Source: Ruminococcus sp. UBA7013 (GTDB taxonomy: Bacteria > Bacillota > Clostridia > Oscillospirales > Ruminococcaceae). From it: a stretch of DNA of 18,956 nt. This document shows, one piece after another, positions 1 through 7,300 of the stretch. Location of the stretch: positions 1-18,956 of the forward strand of contig DJXD01000016.1 of NCBI GenBank assembly GCA_002449585.1, read 5' to 3'. The notes under the pieces are model-generated. The model did no database searches, was not told the origin of the DNA, and saw only the letters and a program-made list of their open reading frames with translations. The position numbers were made by a program, and so were the translations under genes. How positions within the stretch are numbered: the stretch's first letter is position 1; each line of letters begins with the position of its first letter.

Positions 1-4
1 GTTA

Positions 5-38
5 GAGGGTGCTGCGGTTGCAACACCCTCTTTTTTTT
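5..38 (+). terminator. Intrinsic terminator of an upstream gene outside the window
   Basis: GAGGGTG (5-11) pairs perfectly with CACCCTC (24-30), with a further small TGC/GCA stem inside the loop, and is followed by eight T residues. This is a classic rho-independent terminator reading rightward. The gene it ends lies left of the window. Confidence 0.85.
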
Positions 39-107
39 GTATACTGTTCACAGAAACAGCGCAAGATATTTACACAACTGTCCCAAAAAGCGAACATCAA
101 ATCTGAA

Positions 108-126
108 AGTTATTCAGCGAATAACT
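108..126. promoter_or_regulatory. Perfect inverted repeat, possible operator
   Basis: AGTTATTC (108-115) and GAATAACT (119-126) are exact reverse complements separated by AGC. The repeat sits 18 bases upstream of the -35 box at 145, where an activator or repressor could bind. CTGAAA occurs at both edges (103-108 and 125-130). The spacing and symmetry suggest a dimeric DNA-binding protein, but I recognise no specific operator consensus. Confidence 0.4.
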
Positions 127-144
127 GAAATAATGCGATGATAC

Positions 145-173
145 TTGAATAATCCGACAGAATATGATATAAT
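145..173 (+). promoter_or_regulatory. Sigma-A-type promoter for the sugar transferase gene
   Basis: TTGAAT (145-150) and TATAAT (168-173) are separated by exactly 17 bases. Transcription would start near 180, about 55 bases before the coding start. Confidence 0.7.
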
Positions 174-234
174 GTTATTTTAGAATGTTATAAATTAACG
201 ATCAGATTCTATAAAATAAAAAGGATGTCATATA

Positions 235-1695
235 TTGGAAAATATCACTAAAAACCGCGAACAGTATAAGCGGCTGCTGAACTTTATCGCTGCACTTGTG
301 ATAATCCTGTTCTTTGTAATGGGCTTTTCGTATGTGTGGTATAACCATTATAACAACAAGATGCATGACCCGTTCTGGAGGTACGGCAACTTCCTGATGA
401 TAGGCATCTACTGTGTACTGTACACGACATTCACAAGTCTGTTCAACGGGTTCAGGCTGGGATATTCAAAATTCATGGGACTTTTCGGCTCACAGGTGCT
501 GGGCATAGTCAGCACCAATGCCTTGGAAATGGTGCTGATCGCACTTATAGGGCGTAACCGAATGGATCTATCCCCCATGGCGGTGCTTGCTGCGATACAG
601 CTTGTATTTGCTTTTCCGTGGAGCTATGCATTTACGATGATATACACCAAGATGTATCCGCCGAGACGGCTGCTGATAGTGTACGGAAATTCCAACGCAA
701 AATACCTTGTAAACAAAATGGCGCAGCGTACTGACAAGTACAATATATGTGCGGCTGTAAGCTGTGATGAGAGCCTTGAGGAGATAGAGCGGCGCATACT
801 CAGGTATGAGGGCACTATAATAACCGATATCCCGGGTGATCTGAGAAACAAGCTGGTGAAATTCTGCTTTGAGCATTCCATACGCACCTATATCAACCCC
901 AAGCTTTCTGATATAATAATCCGCGGTGCTGACGACTTCCACCTGTTTGATACTCCCCTGCTGCTTTCCAGGAATGACGGTCTGAAATTTGAACAGCGCA
1001 TGATGAAAAGGTTCTTCGATATAGCACTGGCAGGAATAATGCTTATAGTGCTCATGCCCTTCATGCTGATAACCGCCCTGATCATAAAGCTGTATGACGG
1101 CGGTCCTGTGTTCTACTCACAGGTAAGGCTCACCACAGGGGGACGCAGATTCAAGGTACTGAAATTCAGGAGCATGATAACCGATGCTGAGAAAAAGGGC
1201 GGTGCAAGGCTGGCATCCGAAAACGATGACCGCATAACCCCCGTGGGAAAGATAATCAGAAAGATACGCTTCGATGAACTTCCGCAGCTGATAAACATAC
1301 TCAAAGGCGATATGTCCTTTGTGGGACCCCGTCCCGAACGTCCCGAGCTGGCGGAGAGATATGAGCTGACAATGCCCGAATTCAAGTACAGGCTGAAAGT
1401 AAAAGCAGGGCTGACAGGTTATGCTCAGATAATGGGCAAGTACAACACCACCCCATACGACAAGCTGAAGCTCGACCTTATGTATATCGAACATCAGTCG
1501 ATCAGGGAAGACCTGAGGATAATACTGAGTACAGTACGTACCGTATTCGTACCCGATGCTACGGAGGGCGTTGACGATGACAAGCCCATAGAAACAAGGC
1601 GTGATCTCATAGGACATGATTTCAGCAAGGATCTGGGCATGACCGAGGAAGAGGTCGTTGAATACGAGGAGGAGAACGGTCTCCCGAAAAGATAG
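235..1695 (+). CDS. Polyprenyl-phosphate sugar-1-phosphate transferase (exopolysaccharide initiation)
   Basis: This membrane enzyme should move a sugar-1-phosphate from a nucleotide sugar onto undecaprenyl phosphate, the first step of capsule or exopolysaccharide assembly. The N-terminal third has about four hydrophobic membrane segments (near residues 13-35, 52-70, 88-106 and 113-135). A nucleotide-binding-like section around RLLIVYGNSNAK follows. The C-terminal bacterial sugar transferase domain begins at about residue 260 with another membrane hairpin. It carries the family signatures KFRSM (about 310-314), DELPQL (347-352) and FVGPRPERPE (362-371), and then GLTGYAQI. The length of 486 aa fits the long WbaP/CpsE-like class. 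The start is TTG, chosen because AAGGA at 221-225 is well spaced and the only nearby upstream ATG (225) runs into a stop. No glycosyltransferase cluster is visible beside it, so the sugar cannot be named. ATA and AGG codons are frequent, unlike in the genes right of 2800. Confidence 0.85.
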   Translation: MENITKNREQYKRLLNFIAALVIILFFVMGFSYVWYNHYNNKMHDPFWRYGNFLMIGIYCVLYTTFTSLFNGFRLGYSKFMGLFGSQVLGIVSTNALEMVLIALIGRNRMDLSPMAVLAAIQLVFAFPWSYAFTMIYTKMYPPRRLLIVYGNSNAKYLVNKMAQRTDKYNICAAVSCDESLEEIERRILRYEGTIITDIPGDLRNKLVKFCFEHSIRTYINPKLSDIIIRGADDFHLFDTPLLLSRNDGLKFEQRMMKRFFDIALAGIMLIVLMPFMLITALIIKLYDGGPVFYSQVRLTTGGRRFKVLKFRSMITDAEKKGGARLASENDDRITPVGKIIRKIRFDELPQLINILKGDMSFVGPRPERPELAERYELTMPEFKYRLKVKAGLTGYAQIMGKYNTTPYDKLKLDLMYIEHQSIREDLRIILSTVRTVFVPDATEGVDDDKPIETRRDLIGHDFSKDLGMTEEEVVEYEEENGLPKR

Positions 1696-1700
1696 ACTAT

Positions 1701-1734
1701 AAACGGCGGAACGCACTGGCGCTCTGCCGTTTTT
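1701..1734 (+). terminator. Hairpin with short T-run between the sugar transferase and tcdA
   Basis: AAACGGC (1701-1707) pairs with GCCGTTT (1726-1732), and CGC/GCG can pair inside. Five T residues end at 1734 and run directly into the GGAGGA ribosome binding site of tcdA. It could be a weak terminator or an attenuator that lowers tcdA expression. I see no separate promoter for tcdA in the 50-base gap. Confidence 0.5.
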
Positions 1735-1745
1735 GGAGGACAGAT

Positions 1746-2456
1746 ATGAAAGAACAGTATTCACGAAGCGAACTGCTGCTTGGCAGTGAAGCTATGGATA
1801 AACTTAAAAACAGCCGCGTGGCAGTATTCGGTGTAGGCGGTGTAGGCGGTTTTGCCGTTGAGGCACTGGCACGCTGCGGTGTGGGCACCCTTGACCTTAT
1901 TGACAATGACACCGTAAGTATAACCAATATCAACCGTCAGATAATCGCACTGCACAGCACCATAGGCAAGCTGAAAACAGAAGTCGCCGCAGAGAGGGTG
2001 CATGACATCGACCCCGATATAAAGGTGAATGTCCACAGCTGCTTCTTCATGCCCGATACGGCTGACAGCTTTGATTTTACACAGTATGACTATGTAGTTG
2101 ACGCTATCGACACCGTTACGGGAAAGATAGAGATAATAATGCGTGCAAAGGCTGCAGGTGTCCCTGTGATATCCGCCATGGGTGCAGGCAACAAGCTTGA
2201 CCCTTCCGCATTCAGGGTGACTGATATATACAAGACCAAAGGCTGTCCCCTTGCAAGGGTTATGCGCCGCGAACTAAAAAAACGGGGTGTTGAAAAACTG
2301 AAAGTGGTATACTCAGAGGAAGAACCAATCACCCCACGCAATAGTTCCGAAGAACCGCAGAACGGCAGACGTTCCGTTCCCGGCTCGGTATCATTTGTCC
2401 CCTCCGTGGCAGGACTGATACTTGCAGGCGAAGTGATAAAGGATATCATCGGCTGA
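1746..2456 (+). CDS. tcdA: tRNA threonylcarbamoyladenosine dehydratase (TcdA, ThiF/E1-like)
   Basis: TcdA is a cytosolic, ATP-dependent enzyme that converts t6A at position 37 of ANN-decoding tRNAs to the cyclic form ct6A. The protein has the ThiF/MoeB/HesA Rossmann fold: the ATP-binding glycine loop VFGVGGVGG (about residues 28-36), then LIDNDTV and NINRQ, which are E1-type motifs. The TcdA (CsdL/YgdL) subgroup is indicated by VVDAIDTVTGK, AMGAGNKLDPS, the KTKGCPLARVMRRELKK segment and the C-terminal GSVSFVPSVAGLILAGEV. At 236 aa it matches the Firmicutes form of the family. The ATG has GGAGGA at 1735-1740, five bases upstream. It probably shares the promoter of the sugar transferase gene, with the hairpin between them as a partial stop. 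Codon use matches that gene (ATA is the commonest Ile codon) and differs from the genes after 2800. Confidence 0.9.
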   Translation: MKEQYSRSELLLGSEAMDKLKNSRVAVFGVGGVGGFAVEALARCGVGTLDLIDNDTVSITNINRQIIALHSTIGKLKTEVAAERVHDIDPDIKVNVHSCFFMPDTADSFDFTQYDYVVDAIDTVTGKIEIIMRAKAAGVPVISAMGAGNKLDPSAFRVTDIYKTKGCPLARVMRRELKKRGVEKLKVVYSEEEPITPRNSSEEPQNGRRSVPGSVSFVPSVAGLILAGEVIKDIIG

Positions 2457-2477
2457 GAAAAAAATTCAAAAAAAGGC

Positions 2478-2506
2478 TTGCATTTTTTTTCGATATGTGG
2501 TATAAT
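2478..2506 (+). promoter_or_regulatory. Promoter of the tRNA-Arg gene
   Basis: TTGCAT (2478-2483) and TATAAT (2501-2506) are spaced by 17 bases, 14 bases ahead of the first tRNA base. The position and spacing are as expected for a singly transcribed tRNA. Confidence 0.75.
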
Positions 2507-2520
2507 AATTAAGTTGATAA

Positions 2521-2594
2521 GTCGCTGTAGCTCAGCTGGATAGAGCGGCCGCCTCCTAAGCGGCAGGTCGGGTGTTCGAATCACCTCGGGAACG
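2521..2594 (+). tRNA. tRNA-Arg (anticodon CCU, reads AGG), acceptor stem mispaired
   Basis: The D arm is GCTC/GAGC (2530-2533 and 2543-2546). The anticodon stem GCCGC/GCGGC pairs fully around the loop CTCCTAA, giving anticodon CCU at 2555-2557. The T arm is GGGTG/CACCT around TTCGAAT. No CCA is encoded after the G discriminator at 2594. The acceptor stem is odd: GTCGCTG (2521-2527) against CGGGAAC (2587-2593) gives mismatches C-A at 3:70 and G-G at 4:69, plus a T-G wobble at 6:67. The 3' half would pair perfectly with GTTCCCG, and the 5' half with CAGCGAC. The gene therefore looks like a hybrid of two tRNAs, or a degraded copy. It has its own promoter and terminator. Confidence 0.85.
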
Positions 2595-2612
2595 CTCATA
2601 TCTTAACATTCT

Positions 2613-2650
2613 GAAACATATTCCCTGCGCATGGGAGTATGTTTCTTTTT
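2613..2650 (+). terminator. Intrinsic terminator of the tRNA-Arg transcript
   Basis: A 13-bp stem, GAAACATATTCCC against GGGAGTATGTTTC with one T-G wobble, encloses the loop TGCGCAT and is followed by TTTTT. It lies 18 bases after the tRNA. Confidence 0.85.
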
Positions 2651-2806
2651 GGCAATTGTACAGTTGCTTTATGTATTATAACATATTTTATAGAAAAAGT
2701 CAACCGTTTTCTTGTTAGAATTATATAAATTTTTATATTGCTTTTTTCTCAGATTCATGTTATAATAAAATAATAGCATGCCCTCGCTGATTTCATGAAA
2801 TAAAAA
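2651..2806. other. AT-rich non-coding gap between the two blocks
   Basis: There is no coding frame of note. The only recognisable element is the rightward promoter-like pair at 2738-2766. The gap separates the left-block genes from the gltBD terminator and is where codon usage changes. Confidence 0.5.
2738..2766 (+). promoter_or_regulatory. Promoter-like pair with no gene behind it
   Basis: TTGCTT (2738-2743) and TATAAT (2761-2766) are 17 bases apart and point right. Downstream there are only about 40 bases before the gltBD terminator hairpin, and then gltD in the opposite direction. Either it makes a very short RNA ending at that hairpin, or it is a remnant, or it is chance in AT-rich DNA. 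Confidence 0.35.
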
Positions 2807-2824
2807 GCTCCCCGAAAGGGGAGC
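2802..2824 (-). terminator. Intrinsic terminator of gltBD
   Basis: GCTCCCC (2807-2813) and GGGGAGC (2818-2824) form a perfect 7-bp stem with a GAAA loop (TTTC on the minus strand). On the minus strand it is followed by five U residues (A-run 2802-2806). It sits eight bases past the gltD stop codon. Confidence 0.85.
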
Positions 2825-2831
2825 ATTTTCA

Positions 2832-4292
2832 TTATGGCAGATTTGTATAACCCATCAGATAAAGATCTGTTTCTTTTGCGGCGGCTCTGCCATCAGCAAT
2901 GGCACGAACAACAAGCGATTGGCCTTTATGCATATCCCCGGCAGTAAATACACCGGGAACGGCTGTCATATGGCTTTCCGGAAGGGTATCCGTCACATGA
3001 CGGGCATTCAGTGCTATACCGAATGCATCAGTAATATATTGTTCTGCGCCGATAAATCCGGCGGCGATCAGAATCAGATCTGTTTCTATCGTCCATGTTT
3101 TGCCTTCATGCAGTTCACGCTTGCTCGTTTCCGGATTTGTCTCAAACCAGACTTTGACCAGTTCCGCTCCTGTGAGCCTGTGATTTTCATTCATGATAAA
3201 ACGCTTCACAGTTGTCTCATAGATCCGGGGATCTTCTCCCCATACAGCAATCGCTTCTTCCTGACCATAATCTGTTTTAAGCACACGAGGCCATTCCGGC
3301 CACGGATTTGTTTCCGTACGGGATTCGGGGGGCTTAGGCATCATTTCAAGCTGTGTGACAGAAACAGCACCCTGCCGGATGGCTGTAGCGGCACAATCAT
3401 TCCCGGTATCACCTCCGCCAATAATAATCACTCTCTTATTTTTTGCTGAAACAGGCGCATCCGCAGGATCTCCGCCATCAAGAAGCGTTTTCGTTGCGGA
3501 TGTCAGATAATCCACAGCAAAATAAATGCCTTCTGCTTCACGCCCTTCTGCTGGAAGATCACGGGGCTGAGATGCACCACATGCCAGAATTACAGCATCA
3601 AATGCTTTTAGAATTTCTTCTGCATTCTGTTCTTTCCCGATATTGACACCTGTCTGAAAAATAATTCCTTCCTGTTCCATCAGCTTCACACGGCGGTCAA
3701 TCACAGATTTATCCAGCTTCATATTTGGGATGCCATACATCAACAGGCCGCCGATCCTGTCAGAACGTTCAAATACAGTGACAAGATGCCCTCTTTGATT
3801 TAGCTGATCTGCGGCAGCTAATCCGGCAGGGCCTGACCCAATTACAGCTACTTTTTTTCCGCTGCGGACAGCAGGCGGTTTAGCCGTCATCAATCCGGAT
3901 GCATATGCCTGTTCAATAATAAAATTTTCATTATCTCTCGTAGTAACAGGCTTGTCATGCAGATTGCATACACAGGCGGCTTCACATAATGCTGGACATA
4001 CTCTCGATGTAAATTCGGGGAAATTATTTGTCATTAATAATCTTCTGGCTGCGGTATCAAATTCCCCTCTGTATAACAAATCATTCCATTCCGGGATAAC
4101 ATTCCGGAGAGGACAGCCATAATTTGATTGACAAAATGGCACACCGCAATCCATGCATCTTGCCGCCTGTTTCCGCCGATCGGATTCGGTCAGCGGCGTA
4201 TGCAATTCATCATAATTTTTGATCCGCTCCAGTGCCGGAACATCTGCATTCTGACAGTGGGTATATTCCAGAAAACCAGTTGCTTTTCCCAT
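2832..4292 (-). CDS. gltD: Glutamate synthase (NADPH) small subunit
   Basis: GltD is the electron-input subunit of NADPH glutamate synthase. It takes electrons from NADPH through FAD and iron-sulfur clusters and passes them to GltB for making glutamate from 2-oxoglutarate and glutamine. The N-terminal cluster domain shows cysteines 46, 49, 54 and 60, then 98, 102, 106 and 108. The FAD-binding fold begins at VAVIGSGPAG (about 147-156), followed by the GG-type motif DRIGGLLMYGIPNMKL. The NADPH site is IIIGGGDTGND (about 288-298). The C-terminal flavin motif is FTAGDMHKGQSLVVRAIADGR. The length of 486 aa is typical. The ATG at 4292 is preceded by AGGAGG at 4301-4306, which overlaps the gltB stop codon, and the genes are 13 bases apart. 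This is a tight gltB-gltD operon with probable translational coupling. Confidence 0.95.
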   Translation of the reverse strand: MGKATGFLEYTHCQNADVPALERIKNYDELHTPLTESDRRKQAARCMDCGVPFCQSNYGCPLRNVIPEWNDLLYRGEFDTAARRLLMTNNFPEFTSRVCPALCEAACVCNLHDKPVTTRDNENFIIEQAYASGLMTAKPPAVRSGKKVAVIGSGPAGLAAADQLNQRGHLVTVFERSDRIGGLLMYGIPNMKLDKSVIDRRVKLMEQEGIIFQTGVNIGKEQNAEEILKAFDAVILACGASQPRDLPAEGREAEGIYFAVDYLTSATKTLLDGGDPADAPVSAKNKRVIIIGGGDTGNDCAATAIRQGAVSVTQLEMMPKPPESRTETNPWPEWPRVLKTDYGQEEAIAVWGEDPRIYETTVKRFIMNENHRLTGAELVKVWFETNPETSKRELHEGKTWTIETDLILIAAGFIGAEQYITDAFGIALNARHVTDTLPESHMTAVPGVFTAGDMHKGQSLVVRAIADGRAAAKETDLYLMGYTNLP

Positions 4293-4305
4293 GGTAAAAA
4301 CCTCC

Positions 4306-7300
4306 TTATTTAGCCGTCAGATAGAATGCTTCAATTTCAGCTTCTTCTGTCTTCATGCCTTTCTCTTCCATTGTCAGGATTGCCTGACGCATCTTTGCAT
4401 AATCATGCGGCATGATTCTCTTGAATTTTGGCAAATAGCCGGCAAAATCATCCAGAATTTTCTTTCCTTTTGCTGATCCTGTGGCGGCAACATGCTCTTC
4501 AATCAGATGTTTCAGCTCCAGAACATCATATTTTTCCGTCACTTCCTGCAAAGAGACCAATTCTTTATTTAATCTCATATACAAATCTCTATCCTCATCC
4601 AAGACATAGGCGATTCCGCCGCTCATGCCAGCGGCAAAATTCTTTCCTGTGCGGCCAAGCACAACGACACGCCCACCGGTCATATATTCGCAGCCATGAT
4701 CCCCAACGCCCTCAACAACTGCCAATGCACCAGAATTCCGCACAGCAAACCGCTCCCCAGCAATGCCATTGATAAACACTTTGCCGCTTGTTGCTCCATA
4801 TAAGGCCACATTGCCGATAATAATATTTTCTTCTGCCTTGAATGCAGCATTTTCAGGGGGATAAACAATCAGTTGGCCACCGGAAAGGCCTTTTCCGAAA
4901 TAATCATTGCTGTCTCCGCACAGTTCCAATGTCAGGCCTTTAGGAATAAATGCGCCGAAACTTTGTCCACCGCTTCCGATGCATGTTACATGATACGTAT
5001 CTTCTTCGAGAGAAGTGCCGAATTTTCTGGTTAATGCTGATCCGAACATTGTCCCAAATGTTCTATCTGTATTTGTCACATGAACTGTGATTTGTTTTTT
5101 ATGACCTGTTAGCGGCATTTTTTTCAGAAGCACACGCTCATCAAGCGTATTTTCAAGATGGAAATTATAGGCATCTTCCGGACAGAAATGTGAATTTTCT
5201 TTCTTATGCAGTAAAGCGGCCAGATCCATCAAATGCGCCCGGCTCTGTTCAGGCTCTTCTTTCATCCGGAGCAGATCTGTCCGGCCAATCAGTTCATCCA
5301 CTGTTCTGATTCCTAATTTTGCCATATATTCCCGCAATTCCTGTGCGACAAAAGTCAAGAAATTGATCACATATTCCGGCTTGCCGGAAAAACGTTTCCG
5401 GAGTTCAGGGTTTTGTGTGGCAATGCCTACAGGACATGTATCCAGATTGCACACTCTCATCATCATGCATCCCATTGTCACAAGCGGTGCAGTTGCAAAG
5501 CCATATTCTTCCGCACCCAGCAGAGCCGCAACAAGTACATCACGGCCAGTCATCAGCTTGCCATCCGTCTCGACAACGACACGGGAACGCAGATGATTTA
5601 ATAATAGCGTCTGATGCGTTTCTGCAACACCTAATTCCCATGGCAATCCGGCATGATGAATAGAAGTTGCTGGAGCAGCACCTGTTCCGCCGTCATAGCC
5701 TGAAATTAATACAACCCCTGCACCAGCTTTGGCAACGCCTGCCGCAACTGTGCCAACACCTGCCTCAGATACTAATTTAACAGAAATTCTTGCATGAACA
5801 TTTGACATTTTGAGATCATAAATCAACTGCGCCAGATCTTCAATAGAATAAATATCATGATGCGGTGGCGGTGAGATCAAGCCGACTCCTGGAGTAGAAT
5901 GCCGTGTTTTGGCAATCCATGGATATACTTTTCCAGCTGGAAGATGTCCGCCTTCTCCGGGCTTTGCACCCTGTGCGCATTTGATTTGCAATTCCTGCGC
6001 ACTCACAAGATATTCAGAAGTGACCCCAAATCTTCCGGATGCAACTTGTTTAATGGCTGAACTACAATCATGATCTGTTCCAGCTGTAGCGATACGCTCC
6101 GGACTTTCACCGCCTTCTCCGCTGTTGGATTTACCGCCGATCCGGTTCATAGCAATCGCAAGCGTTTCATGTGCTTCCTGTGAAATAGATCCGTAAGACA
6201 TCGCACCTGTTTTGAATCTTTTTAAAATACTTTCAACAGGCTCGACTTCATCAAGCGAAATGCCCCCATCTTCCGGATAGACAAATTCCAGCATATCCCT
6301 CAACTGCATGCTTCTGCCTTCTTCATGAACAGAAGCCGCATATTTCTGATAAATCTCATAATTTCCGGTACGGCTTGCCAACTGTAACAAGTGAATTGTT
6401 TCTGGTCTATAAAGATGTTCTTCATGGCCATTTCTTAATTTATGTGTCCCCATGCTGATGACTTCTGTCTCCACACCCAGATCCAGCGGATCAAATGCAG
6501 AAGAATGCAGGGCATCCACACGGCTTTCAATCTCTTTGAGTGTGATGCCGCCCACACGGCTGACTGTACCTGTAAAATACTCATCAATCACTTCTTGACT
6601 GACACCCACAGCTTCAAATAATTTTGAGCCCTGATATGACTGGATTGTAGAAATCCCCATTTTAGAGGCTATTTTCACAATACCATGCAAGATGCAAGTA
6701 TCATAATCAGATTCAGCGGCATAATAATCTTTATCCAGTGCGCCGGATTCTGTCAGCTCCCGAATGGTTTCATGTGCCAGATATGGATTCACAGCACTTG
6801 CACCATATCCCAATAATGTCGCAAAATGATGCACTTCTCTTGGCTCTGCTGTTTCCAGAATCAAGGCCATGGCTGTCCTTTTTCTGGTTGTCACAAGATG
6901 CTGCTGCAATGCCGCAACGGCCAATAGCGATGGAATCGGAACATGATATTCATCAACATCACGATCAGAAAGAATCAGGAAATTTGCCCCATCTCTGTAA
7001 GCCTTATCCGCACGGATGAATAAATGACGGATTGCATTTTTCAGAGATGTATTTTTATAATACGTGATCGGAATGACTTCTACTTTCATGCCTGGTTCTT
7101 TCATATATTTGATCTTGAGCATATCTGTATCTGTCAAAATAGGATTATCTACCCGAAGTACATGACAGTTAGAAGCTTTTTCTTCCAGCAGATTGCCATC
7201 AGATCCGATATACATGCTAGTATCCGTCACAACTTCCTCACGGATGGCATCAAATGGCGGATTTGTGACCTGTGCAAACAACTGACGGAAATAATCAAAT

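Larger units (their letters stand above)
39..234. other. Intergenic region ahead of the sugar transferase gene
   Basis: This AT-rich stretch has no credible coding frame. It holds a perfect palindrome (108-126) and one good sigma-A-type promoter (145-173). The transcript would have a leader of about 55 nt before the TTG start at 235, with AAGGA at 221-225 as ribosome binding site. Confidence 0.6.
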
